NCBI GenBank assembly: GCA_001647635.1
Contig: CP014761.1
Span: 3,410,001 to 3,474,000, forward strand
Reading direction: 5' to 3'
DNA length: 64,000 bases
DNA from: Leifsonia xyli
Lineage (GTDB): Bacteria > Actinomycetota > Actinomycetes > Actinomycetales > Microbacteriaceae
Part shown: in pieces, positions 1-8,037 of the stretch
How the letters are laid out: each line of letters starts with the position of its first letter
How positions within the stretch are numbered: the first letter of the stretch is position 1
Translations under genes and position numbers: made by a program
The notes under the pieces: model-generated
What the model was told of the DNA's origin: nothing
Seen by the model: the letters and a program-made list of their open reading frames with translations, nothing else
Database searches by the model: none

Positions 1-27
1 GCGGCGGGCGAGCTGTTCCTCGACCAT
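1..27 (-). CDS. 5' fragment of a gene running off the left edge, possibly protein-L-isoaspartate O-methyltransferase
   Basis: Only nine codons are visible on the minus strand, starting from an ATG at 27 and reading MVEEQLARR. This resembles the N-terminal MVEEQ motif of protein-L-isoaspartate O-methyltransferases, and the open frame just upstream (ERAR) fits that family too, but the fragment is too short to be sure. It lies 37 bases downstream of the sugar kinase stop and on the same strand, so it could be the last gene of that operon or an unrelated gene. No good ribosome binding site is seen. Confidence 0.25.
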
Positions 28-64
28 CCGCGCGCGTTCGCCGGCGTAGTCGTACTCGATACGA

Positions 65-1066
65 CTAGTGAACCACCGCCGCGGGCCGCTCCGTCAGGGT
101 GCTCCTCGCGGTCTCGACCGCGTCGGCGGGCGCGCCCGCGGACTCGAGCGCGAGGAGGGCCGCACCCAGGATGGGCGCCGCCGTCACGAGCTCCGTCCGG
201 GCGAGAGGCGCGCGATCGGCGAGCAGCCGCTCCACCGTCCCGAGCAGGCGCTCGTCACGGCTGCCGATGACGCCGCCGCCGAGCACCACCGGCACAGCGC
301 GGTCGAGCAGGTCGAGACGCCGCAGGGTGGTGACCGCCATGGTCGCGATCTCCTCCGCCTGCTCGTCGATCAGCTCGGCGGCGATGACGTCGCCCTCCCG
401 CGCGCAGGCGAACACGACCGGCGACAGCCGTGACAGCTCGCTGCTCGCCAGCCGTCCGAAGTGGATGGCCTCGATCACGTCCTGCACGCTCGCCAGGCCC
501 AGGGCGGCGGGAACGGCCTCCGCCAGCACGGTCGGCTCGCCGCGCCCGTCGACCGCCCGCGCGGCGTACCAGAGGGCGCGCTCGCCGAGGTGCCAGCCGC
601 CGCCCCAGTCGCCCGAGATCGTGCCGAGCGAGGCGTAGCGGACGACCGCGCCGTCGGAGCGGACGCCGACGCAGTTGATGCCGGTGCCGCAGACCACGGC
701 CACCGCGTCCGGTTCGCCGGTGCCCGCGCGGAGCAGGGCGAACAGGTCGTTGTCGACCGTCGCGTCCGCCCAGGGCGTGCCGGCGATCCGCTCCCGGAAC
801 TCGGCGATCTCGGCAGGCAGGTCGAGACCGGAGAGGTAGAGGTTCGCGGCGGCGAGCGGCCGGGATCCGGTCCGGGCGAGCAGTTCGCCGACGAGGTCGC
901 CGACGAGCGCCACGGCTCCGTCCATCCCGAGCACGTGCGGGCTGGAGGTTCCGGCGCGCGCCTCGGCGAGCACCGTGCCGTCGAGCGCCAGGGCGACGGC
1001 GTCGGTCTTCGAGCCGCCGCCGTCGACCGCCACGACGATCGGGCCGGGCCTCCCGTCGCCGCTCAT
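65..1066 (-). CDS. BadF/BadG-type ATPase, probable N-acetylglucosamine/sugar kinase
   Basis: This 333-residue protein belongs to the BadF/BadG/BcrA/BcrD ATPase family, which includes N-acetylglucosamine kinases of the actin-like fold. The N-terminal phosphate-binding loop DGGGSKT is at residues 15-21, and the central motifs CGTGINCVG and GDWGGGWHLG are present. It should transfer phosphate from ATP to a sugar in the cytoplasm. The ATG overlaps the stop of the upstream glycosidase gene (ATGA, 1063-1066), so the two are translationally coupled. Its place after an ABC sugar importer and a GH4 glycosidase suggests it phosphorylates the imported sugar or disaccharide; the exact substrate is inference. 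Confidence 0.8.
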   Translation of the reverse strand: MSGDGRPGPIVVAVDGGGSKTDAVALALDGTVLAEARAGTSSPHVLGMDGAVALVGDLVGELLARTGSRPLAAANLYLSGLDLPAEIAEFRERIAGTPWADATVDNDLFALLRAGTGEPDAVAVVCGTGINCVGVRSDGAVVRYASLGTISGDWGGGWHLGERALWYAARAVDGRGEPTVLAEAVPAALGLASVQDVIEAIHFGRLASSELSRLSPVVFACAREGDVIAAELIDEQAEEIATMAVTTLRRLDLLDRAVPVVLGGGVIGSRDERLLGTVERLLADRAPLARTELVTAAPILGAALLALESAGAPADAVETARSTLTERPAAVVH

Positions 1067-2333
1067 CGTGCCCACGCCAGGTGGTCCCGGTTGTGCGAGA
1101 TCAGCAGGTCGGTGAGCTGCTCCGCCCGGTCGTACTGGCCGACGAGGGGATGGGCGAGCATCGCCCGCAGCACGCGGTCGCGTCCACCGTGCACGGCCGC
1201 CTCCAATGCGAGCCGCTCGTACCCGGCGACGTGCGCGATGAGGCCCGCGTGGTCGGCGGGCAGCTGCTCGACCGGCAGGGCCGTCACGCCGCGCGCATCC
1301 ACCGTCGCCGGCACCTCGATCACGTGGTCGTCGGGCAGGAAGGGCAGCGTCCCGTCGTTGCGGAGGTTCACGACCTGGACGTCGCCGCGGTCGCCGGTGA
1401 GCGACGCGATGAGGTCGACCGCGGCCTCCGAGTAGAAGGCGCCGCCGCGCTGGCCGAGCTGCTCGGGCTTGGTGTCGACGGACGGGTCCCCGTAGAGCTC
1501 CAGCAGCTCGCGCTCGACGCGCTGCACCGCCTCGGCGCGGGTCGGGGAGTCGAGCTGCTCGCGCAGCACCTCGTCGTGGGCGTAGTAGTATCGGAGGTAG
1601 TAGCTGGGCACGTCGCCGAGCAGCAGCAGCAGCGACGCGGGCAGCTCGATCTCCTCCGCCAGCTGCTCGAGCCGGGTGTCGAGGAGGCCGGGCAGCGCGT
1701 CCTGGGAGCCCGAGTCGTCGGTCACCAGGACCGACCGCTCCCACGTCAGGTGGTTGAGCCCGACGTGACCGAGCTGCACCTGCGAGGGCGCGACCCGAGC
1801 ATCCCGGCGAACCGGCGCTGGAACCCGATCGCGACGTTGCACAGCCCCACCGCGCGGTGCCCCTCCTGCAGCAGCGCCCGAGTGACGATTCCGACCGGGT
1901 TGGTGAAGTCGACGATCCACGCGTCCGGCTTCGCGTGCCGACGCACCTCCTCGGCGACGCGAAGCACCACCGGGACGGTGCGCAGCGCCTTGGCGAACCC
2001 GCCCGGTCCGGTCGTCTCCTGCCCGATGCAGCCGCATTCGTGGGGCCAGGTCTCGTCCCCGTGCCGTGCGGCCTGCCCGCCGACGCGGAGCTGGATGAGC
2101 ACGACGTCCGCATCCGCCACGCCTGCGACGAGGTCGGAGGTCGGCACGATGCGCCCGGGGTGGCCGGCGGCGCGGAACATCCGCTCGCTCATCCCGCCGA
2201 CCAGCCGCAGCCGGTCGGGGTCCGGATCGACCAGCCACAGCTCCTCGATCGGGAGCACGGAGCGCAGCCGGGCGAACCCGTCGATGAGCTCGGGGGTGTA
2301 GGTGGAGCCGCCTCCGACGACGGTGAGTTTCAC
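1063..2333 (-). pseudogene. GH4 family 6-phospho-beta-glucosidase, frameshifted
   Basis: Two overlapping frames together encode one glycoside hydrolase family 4 protein. The first frame (start GTG at 2333) carries the NAD-binding VGGGSTYTPELIDGF and the FTNPVG and GLCNVAIGF motifs, the Cys-Asn being the metal site of GH4 enzymes. The second frame continues from VAPSQVQLGHVGLNHLTW to the stop at 1063. The switch is at 1794-1796, where a run of three C (G on the coding strand) would restore the frame if it had four. Repaired, the protein would be about 423 residues, normal for the family. GH4 enzymes use NAD and Mn to cleave phosphorylated glycosides. It overlaps the kinase by ATGA and lies 4 bases after the permease. 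Either a true null allele or a homopolymer sequencing error. Confidence 0.8.
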
Positions 2334-2337
2334 GTGT

Positions 2338-3246
2338 CTATCCCTTCACGCCGGTGAGTGTGATGCCCTCGACGAAGACGCGTTGGGCGAAGAAGAAGAT
2401 CAGGACGACGGGCACGGTGACGAGCATCGTCATCGCCATCGTGAGCCCCCAGACGGTGCCGTGCACGCCGCGGAACGACGCGAGCCCGTAGGCGACCGGC
2501 CACGCGGCCGGGTTCTCGGACGTGTACAGCAGCGGTCCGTAGTAGTCGTTCCAGGAGGCGAAGAACAGGAAGATCGCGGTGGCCGCGATACCCGGCTTCG
2601 CCATCGGGATGACCACCCGCCAGAGCACCCCGAACTCGCCGTTGCCGTCGATGCGTGCGGCGTCCGAGTACTCGCTCGGGATCGTCAGGAAGAACTGCCG
2701 CAGCAGGAAGATCGAGAACGCGTCGCCGAGCAGGTTCGGCAGGATGAGCGGCCACAGCGTCCCGGTCAGGCCGAGCTGCGACCACATGACGTAGATCGGG
2801 ATGGCCGTCACCTGCGGCGGCAGCAGCATCGCGATGATGATCACCGTGAACAGCACACCTGACCCGCGGAAGCGGATCTTCGCGAGGGCGTAGGCGGCCG
2901 GGACGCTCGACACCAGCATGAACACCGTCGCGAGTACGGCGTACAGCGCCGAGTTGGCGAACCACTGCGCGAGCGGGACGGTCGTGAACACCTTCACGTA
3001 GTTGTCCCAGTGGAACGGCTGCGGCCACAGCGACGCCGTGAGCGTCTGCTCGCTCGACATCAGCGACGTCAGGAAGACGAACACGACCGGCGCGATGAAC
3101 AGCACCGCGAGCGCGACCAGCACCGTGTGCTCCGCGATCCAGCCCAGGATGCGGCGGGCGCGCATCGAGCGCGGTGTGGGGATGCGGCGGCCCGCCGGCG
3201 GGCGGCTGTTCGTCGTCGTGCCGGAGGAGAGGGTGGCGGAGGTCAT
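2338..3246 (-). CDS. ABC sugar transporter permease, MalG type
   Basis: This 302-residue inner-membrane protein has about six hydrophobic segments and the EAA-type loop SDAARIDGNGEFGVLWRVVIP, typical of the second permease of CUT1 carbohydrate ABC importers. It would form the membrane channel with the permease encoded just upstream; their genes overlap by ATGA (3243-3246), which fixes the start. No ATP-binding subunit gene is in this operon, so the importer probably borrows a shared MsiK/UgpC-like ATPase encoded elsewhere, as is common in actinobacteria. Confidence 0.9.
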   Translation of the reverse strand: MTSATLSSGTTTNSRPPAGRRIPTPRSMRARRILGWIAEHTVLVALAVLFIAPVVFVFLTSLMSSEQTLTASLWPQPFHWDNYVKVFTTVPLAQWFANSALYAVLATVFMLVSSVPAAYALAKIRFRGSGVLFTVIIIAMLLPPQVTAIPIYVMWSQLGLTGTLWPLILPNLLGDAFSIFLLRQFFLTIPSEYSDAARIDGNGEFGVLWRVVIPMAKPGIAATAIFLFFASWNDYYGPLLYTSENPAAWPVAYGLASFRGVHGTVWGLTMAMTMLVTVPVVLIFFFAQRVFVEGITLTGVKG

Positions 3247-4226
3247 TGCGCGCCTTCTGGGGTGAACGCCTTGAAGCGGCGGAGCAGCAGGACGAGGATC
3301 ACGGCCGCGACGACGAACAGCAGCACCGCGAGCGCCGAGGCGTAGCCGAGCTGGTAGGTGCCGAAGCCGCGGACGTAGAGCCACTGCGTGTAGGTCAGGA
3401 GCGAGCCGTCGGGGTAGCCGAGGTTGGTCGAGATGCCCTGGCCGACGACCGCCTTGCCCGACGCGACCGAGGACGCGACCGCCGCCTCCGTGAAGTACTG
3501 GATGGCCGCGATGACCCCGGTGACCGCCGCGAACAGCAGCACGGGTCCGATCGACGGGAGAGTCACGTAGCGCAGCTTCTGCAAGCCGCCCGCGCCGTCG
3601 AGCGACGCCGCCTCGTACTGCTCGCGCGGCACATCCAGCAGCGCGGCCAGGAAGATGATCATGACGTCGCCCATCACCCAGATGCCGAGCAGCACCAGCG
3701 ACGGCTTCGACCACGCGGGGTCGTTGAACCACAGCGGACCCTTGATGCCGAACCAGGCGAGCACCTGGTTGACCGGCCCCGTCCCCGGGTTGAACAGGAA
3801 CACGAACGCCACGACGCTCGCCACCGGCGGCACGAGGGCCGGCAGGTAGAACACCGTCCGCCAGAACCCGGAGGCGCGCCGCGCGCGGGCCAGCAGGCCG
3901 GCGATGAGCAGCGCGAACGCCGTCTTCACGGGCACCCAGATCACCACGAACCACAGCGTGTTGAGTGTCGCCAGCCACACGTTCGGGTCCCGCGTGAACA
4001 GGTACTCGTAGTTGCGGAAGCCGATCCACTGCGGAGCCGAGACCAGGTCGAAGCGCGTGAACGAGTAGTACACGGACGCGATCAGCGGGTAGACGAAGAA
4101 GATCAGCAGGCCGAGCAGCGCCGGGGCGAGCAGGGCGAGGGTCACGAGGTTGCGGCGGCGCCGGGCGGCGGAGCGCCGTGCGGGGCGGGCGGCGACCCGC
4201 CCCGCACGATCGAGGGTGGCGGTCAT
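3243..4226 (-). CDS. ABC sugar transporter permease, MalF type
   Basis: This 327-residue protein has an Arg-rich cytoplasmic N terminus, then six or so membrane segments beginning LVTLALLAPALLGLLIFFVYP, and the EAA-like loop EQYEAASLDGAGGLQKLRYV. It is the first permease of a CUT1-type sugar importer. The gene starts 10 bases after the binding-protein stop and overlaps the next permease by four bases, so the three are one operon. Confidence 0.9.
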   Translation of the reverse strand: MTATLDRAGRVAARPARRSAARRRRNLVTLALLAPALLGLLIFFVYPLIASVYYSFTRFDLVSAPQWIGFRNYEYLFTRDPNVWLATLNTLWFVVIWVPVKTAFALLIAGLLARARRASGFWRTVFYLPALVPPVASVVAFVFLFNPGTGPVNQVLAWFGIKGPLWFNDPAWSKPSLVLLGIWVMGDVMIIFLAALLDVPREQYEAASLDGAGGLQKLRYVTLPSIGPVLLFAAVTGVIAAIQYFTEAAVASSVASGKAVVGQGISTNLGYPDGSLLTYTQWLYVRGFGTYQLGYASALAVLLFVVAAVILVLLLRRFKAFTPEGAQ

Positions 4227-4236
4227 GAGGCTCGGC

Positions 4237-5568
4237 TCACGGTCCCGTGCTCAGCGAGAGCGCGTCGTCGATCTGCTTGTCGACCGCCTTCAGGCCCGCA
4301 TCCAGATCGCCGCCCTGGCTCTGGTACTTGTTCCAGTAGTCCTCGAACGACTGCTGGTACCCGGCGCCGAGCGGGCTCGGCGGCGTGGTCTGCACGTTCT
4401 TGTCCGCGGCGATATCGAGGAACGTCTTGAACTGCTCCGACACCTCCAGCTTCGGGCTGTTCAGCGCGTCCTTCGTGGTCGGCACGTTCTTCAGGCCGTT
4501 CGCGAGCTTCACGACAGCGTCGGTGTCCGTGGTGAGGTACTTGAGCAGCGCCCACGCGAGCTCGGGCTGCTTCGACCCCTTCGAGATGCCGATGATGTTG
4601 CCGGTGATGTAGCCGCCGCCGTACATGTCCGTGTGCTCGTCGGTGGTCGGGAAGGGCGCGGTGCCGTAGTTCAGCCCCTTCGCCTGGTCGTCGATGAACG
4701 CCGTGCGGTACTCGCCGTCGAGGTTCATCGCGACCTGGCCGGTCTGGAACGCGTTGTCGGCCGAGAACTCCTGTCCGAGTCCCGAGGTGAACGCGTTCAG
4801 CTTGTCCCAGCCGATCTTGTCGACGAAGCCCTTCTGCCAGGTCATGAGCTGCTTCCACCCCTCGCTGGAGCCGACCGCGCTCGTGCCGTCGGGCTTCAGC
4901 CACTCGGCGTCCGCGGCGGGGCCGTAGTGCGCGGCCGAGTTCTCGTACCAGCCCATCGTCGGATTGAAGCCGAGGGTCTTGATCGAGCCGTCCGGGTTGA
5001 GGGTCGTCAGCTTCTCGGCCATCGACTCCAGCTCGGTGAGCGTCTTCGGCGGTGCCGTGTAGCCGGCGGCCTGGAGCAGGTCCTTGTTGTAGTAGAGGCC
5101 GTAGACGTCGGCGAGCATCGGCATCGCGCAGCGGGTGCCCTTGTACTCGGTGTACGACTTCACGGTGTCGGAGAACTGGCTCAGGTCCACACCGTCGCGC
5201 TCGATCACCTTGTTGAGGCTCCGGAACGCGCCGTTCGAGCAGAAGTTGCCGACGATGTCGGTGGAGTACGAGAGGCCGACGTCGACCTTGCTGCCGGTGG
5301 CGATGGCCTTCTGCAGCTTCTCGTCGTCCTGGCCGGAGTGGACGTCGACCTTGATCTTCGGGTACTTCTTCTCGAAGTCGTCGACGACGGACTGGATGAC
5401 CTTCGCCTCGCGGTCGGAGAAGAAGTGCCAGAACGAGACGGTGCCGCTCAGGTCCTTCGGGGTGCTGTCGCTGAAGTTCGCGCCGCCGGAGCCTCCGGAG
5501 CAGCCGGAGAGGGCGAGCGCGGCGGCGGCGGTGATCGCGGCCGCGGCGACGAGATGACGGTGTTTCAC
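4237..5568 (-). CDS. Sugar ABC transporter substrate-binding lipoprotein
   Basis: This 443-residue extracellular binding protein belongs to solute-binding family 1. The start is GTG at 5568, preceded by GAGGGAG. The N terminus is a lipoprotein signal peptide (KHRHLVAAAAITAAAALALSGCSGG), with the lipobox Cys at about residue 25. The mature part begins GTVSFWHFFSDREAK, a familiar opening for sugar-binding proteins. It should capture an extracellular sugar and deliver it to the two downstream permeases. The leader between this gene and the ROK regulator carries a 15-base tandem repeat. Confidence 0.9.
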   Translation of the reverse strand: MKHRHLVAAAAITAAAALALSGCSGGSGGANFSDSTPKDLSGTVSFWHFFSDREAKVIQSVVDDFEKKYPKIKVDVHSGQDDEKLQKAIATGSKVDVGLSYSTDIVGNFCSNGAFRSLNKVIERDGVDLSQFSDTVKSYTEYKGTRCAMPMLADVYGLYYNKDLLQAAGYTAPPKTLTELESMAEKLTTLNPDGSIKTLGFNPTMGWYENSAAHYGPAADAEWLKPDGTSAVGSSEGWKQLMTWQKGFVDKIGWDKLNAFTSGLGQEFSADNAFQTGQVAMNLDGEYRTAFIDDQAKGLNYGTAPFPTTDEHTDMYGGGYITGNIIGISKGSKQPELAWALLKYLTTDTDAVVKLANGLKNVPTTKDALNSPKLEVSEQFKTFLDIAADKNVQTTPPSPLGAGYQQSFEDYWNKYQSQGGDLDAGLKAVDKQIDDALSLSTGP

Positions 5569-5592
5569 GGGTGGGGCTCCCTCACTGTTGGT

Positions 5593-5645
5593 GGTGCCGA
5601 ATGGTGCAGTGCCGGGTGGTGCGGTGCTGGATGGTGCGGTGCGGC
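5593..5645 (-). repeat. 15-base tandem repeat, about 3.3 copies, upstream of the sugar-binding protein gene
   Basis: On the minus strand the unit is GCACCGCACCAYCCR, repeated three times with few changes and followed by a partial GCACC. It fills most of the 82-base gap between the ROK regulator stop and the binding-protein GTG start, ending about 25 bases before the start. It could be a regulator-binding array, an expression-tuning leader or simple slippage. Confidence 0.8.
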
Positions 5646-5650
5646 GGTCG

Positions 5651-6769
5651 CTACGATGCGATCCGCGACACTTCGGCGAAGAGCGCGTCGCGCACGTCGC
5701 CGACGAGGTGCTCCCGGGCTCCGCGGAGCACGGGATGGGCGGCGACGCCGGTCGCGACGACGCTGCGGTCGCCCCAGGCGGGGCGGAGCTCGGCGGTGAC
5801 GAGCTCGGCGAGGCGCGGACCGCCGGCCAGGCCGGTCGCGCCGCCGAGCACGACGAGCTCGGGGTCGAGGAGGGCGAGCACGGGCACAACGCCCACGGCG
5901 ACGCGGCGGGCGAGCTCGCGGAGGAATGCGTCCCGGTCCGACCCGTGGCGCGCGGCGAGCCGGGCGACCGCCGGGCCTCCGATGAGGTCCTGCAGGTCGC
6001 GCGCGTCCGCATCCAGGTCGGCGGCGGAGCGGGGGATGGGCAGGTAGCCGATCTCGCCCGCGCCGCCCGACGCGCCGCGGTGGACGCTGCCGCCCTGGTC
6101 GACCGAGAGGCCGAGGCCCTCGTCGAGCCAGAGCAGGGCGAACCCGCCGGTGTCGCGGCCGGCGCCGTCGGTGCGCTCGGCGAGCGCCGCCAGGTTCACG
6201 TCGTTGTCGATGTGCACGGCGATGCCGAGCGCGTCGGACAGCCGGCGCCGGATGCCCTGCTTGGGCCAGCCGGGCAGCGTCTCGATGTAGGTGAGCTCGT
6301 CGGTGCGCGGGTCGAGCGCGCCCTGCACGCCGATGCAGACGGCGCCGACGCGCTGCGGGTCCGAGTCGGAGGCCGCGCACGCCGCGTCGATCGCGAGCCG
6401 GATGTCCTCCTCCGGTGTGCGCGCGGCGAGCGGGGTGACGGCGATCGGGCGCTCGGCGCCGGCCGCGTCCACCACAGTCGAGCGGATCGCCTCCGCGTCG
6501 ATGTCGATCGCGACGCCGAGCATCCGGTCGGTGCGCACGGCGTAGCTGGCGGCGTTGGGTCCGCGCCCGCCGGAGACTTCGCCGACGACGTGGATGAGGC
6601 CCGCCGTCTCGAGGCGGGCGACCATCTGGGCGGCGGTCGGCTTGGAGAGCCCGGAGAGCTCGCCGATGCGGGTGCGGGTGAGGACGCCGTGCTCGAGCAG
6701 CAGCGACAGCGCGGTGCGGTCGTTGGTCTCGCGCAGCCACCCGGGGGTGCCGCGTACCGGTCCGGCCAT
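5651..6769 (-). CDS. ROK family transcriptional regulator
   Basis: This ROK (repressor, ORF, kinase) protein of 372 residues has an N-terminal winged helix (LLLEHGVLTRTRIGELSGLSKPTAAQMVARLE) followed by a sugar-kinase-like domain with IDNDVNLAALAE and a GGATGL-type loop. It probably represses the downstream sugar operon until an inducer binds. Two ATGs are possible, at 6775 and 6769; I prefer 6769 because GAAGGG sits about 6 bases before it, whereas it abuts the upstream ATG. The promoter region just upstream carries palindromes that fit autoregulation. The zinc-binding Cys cluster found in many ROK proteins is not seen. Confidence 0.88.
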   Translation of the reverse strand: MAGPVRGTPGWLRETNDRTALSLLLEHGVLTRTRIGELSGLSKPTAAQMVARLETAGLIHVVGEVSGGRGPNAASYAVRTDRMLGVAIDIDAEAIRSTVVDAAGAERPIAVTPLAARTPEEDIRLAIDAACAASDSDPQRVGAVCIGVQGALDPRTDELTYIETLPGWPKQGIRRRLSDALGIAVHIDNDVNLAALAERTDGAGRDTGGFALLWLDEGLGLSVDQGGSVHRGASGGAGEIGYLPIPRSAADLDADARDLQDLIGGPAVARLAARHGSDRDAFLRELARRVAVGVVPVLALLDPELVVLGGATGLAGGPRLAELVTAELRPAWGDRSVVATGVAAHPVLRGAREHLVGDVRDALFAEVSRIAS

Positions 6770-6803
6770 CCTCATCCCTTCGTTGGAACGATCCTTGACC
6801 GTG

Positions 6804-6839
6804 AATGTATCAGGAAAGTTTCTTTATAGTAAAGCTCCT
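6804..6839 (-). promoter_or_regulatory. Promoter and candidate ROK operator of the GH4 sugar operon
   Basis: On the minus strand TTTACT (6833-6828) and TACATT (6809-6804) form a -35/-10 pair with an 18-base spacer. The same stretch holds two palindromes, CTTTA-TAG-TAAAG at 6822-6834 and GAAA-G-TTTC at 6814-6822. This is AT-rich DNA in a GC-rich genome and is the obvious site for the ROK protein to act. The operator assignment is inference. Confidence 0.6.
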
Positions 6840-6888
6840 GTTTCTTCCTTGGGATGGTGAAAAGTTCTGCGAGGGGATCGGTAGGCGA

Positions 6889-7896
6889 TCAGACGGACAC
6901 CGCGGCGAACGCGCGCGCGTGGTCGACCAGCCGGTCGAACGCGGCGTCCAGGTCCGGGTCGACCTTCTGGCGCTCGGCGTCGGCGAGGAACCACTCCACG
7001 ATCTCGCCGGCGCCGCGGGCGAAGGGCACCTTCGCCTGGAAGCCGGGCACGAGCGCCTTCACCTTGCTGTTGTCGAAGTGCATGGAGTGGGCCTTGTCCC
7101 CGAGCAGCCCGGGGCCGGCCTCCGGGATCACGGCGGCGATCGACTCGCTCGCGACGTGCACCAGCTCGGCCTCGACGCCGAGCGCCTCGGCGAGGTCGCA
7201 GTAGATCCGATCCCAGGTGGGCGCCTCGTCGCCGGTGATGTGGAAGCTGTCGCCCACCGCCTCCGGGCGGCCGAGCAGGCCCACGAACGCGACGGCGAAG
7301 TCGGTGTTGTGCGTGATCGTCCAGCGGCTGGTGCCGTCGCCGTGCACGACCACGGGGGCGCCGCGACGCATCCGCGCCAGGTCGGTCCAGTGCCCGGTCG
7401 TCGGGATCATCGTGCGGTCGTAGGTGTGGGAGGGGCGCACGATCGTGACCGGGAAGCCGCGGTCGCGGTACGCCTCCATCAGCAGGTCCTCGCACGCGAT
7501 CTTGTCGCGCGAGTACTGCCAGAACGGGTTGCGCAGGGGAGTGGACTCGGTGACCGGCACGCGCGACGGAGGCTTCTGATACGCCGACGCCGAGCTGATG
7601 AAGACGAACTGCCCCACCCGGCCCTCGAACAGCCCCAGGTCGGTCCGGATGTGCTCCGGGGTGAACGACAGGAACTCCGCCGCGACGTCGAAGCTGCGCT
7701 CGCCGAGGACGCGGTGGACGCTCTCCGGGTCGCGGACGTCGGCGTGCAGCACCTCCACGCCGTCCGGAAGCGGACGCGTCGAACTGTTGCCGCGGTTCAC
7801 CACCGTGACCTCGTGACCCTGCTCCAGCGCCTCCGCCACACAGGCCGAGCTGATGACGCCCGTGCCTCCGATGAAGAGTGTCCGTGTCGCTGCCAT
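6889..7896 (-). CDS. NAD-dependent epimerase/dehydratase family protein (extended SDR)
   Basis: This 335-residue protein is an extended short-chain dehydrogenase/reductase. The N-terminal nucleotide-binding motif is FIGGTGVISSACV, a GxxGxxS variant of the usual GxxGxxG. The segment FVFISSASAYQK and the YSRDKIACE stretch supply the Ser and Tyr-x-x-x-Lys catalytic residues. It resembles nucleotide-sugar epimerases or isoflavone-reductase-like enzymes; the substrate cannot be told. The ATG at 7896 is preferred over GTG at 7899 because GAAGGAG is 5 bases from the ATG. It lies just upstream of the ROK operon in the same direction, 113 bases away, and is probably transcribed separately from a TAGCCT -10 near 7942-7947. 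Confidence 0.8.
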   Translation of the reverse strand: MAATRTLFIGGTGVISSACVAEALEQGHEVTVVNRGNSSTRPLPDGVEVLHADVRDPESVHRVLGERSFDVAAEFLSFTPEHIRTDLGLFEGRVGQFVFISSASAYQKPPSRVPVTESTPLRNPFWQYSRDKIACEDLLMEAYRDRGFPVTIVRPSHTYDRTMIPTTGHWTDLARMRRGAPVVVHGDGTSRWTITHNTDFAVAFVGLLGRPEAVGDSFHITGDEAPTWDRIYCDLAEALGVEAELVHVASESIAAVIPEAGPGLLGDKAHSMHFDNSKVKALVPGFQAKVPFARGAGEIVEWFLADAERQKVDPDLDAAFDRLVDHARAFAAVSV

Positions 7897-8037
7897 CACC
7901 GCTCCTTCACCTTCCGGGAGGGACCTCCGCCCGAATGGCCAGGCTAGTCCCGGTTCACCGCGCGTGCGAGCCGGGTCGAACCCCGGGGCCGGCGCGCGTA
8001 CACTGCTCGGCGAATCGACCCGAGGAGTCCGCCGACC

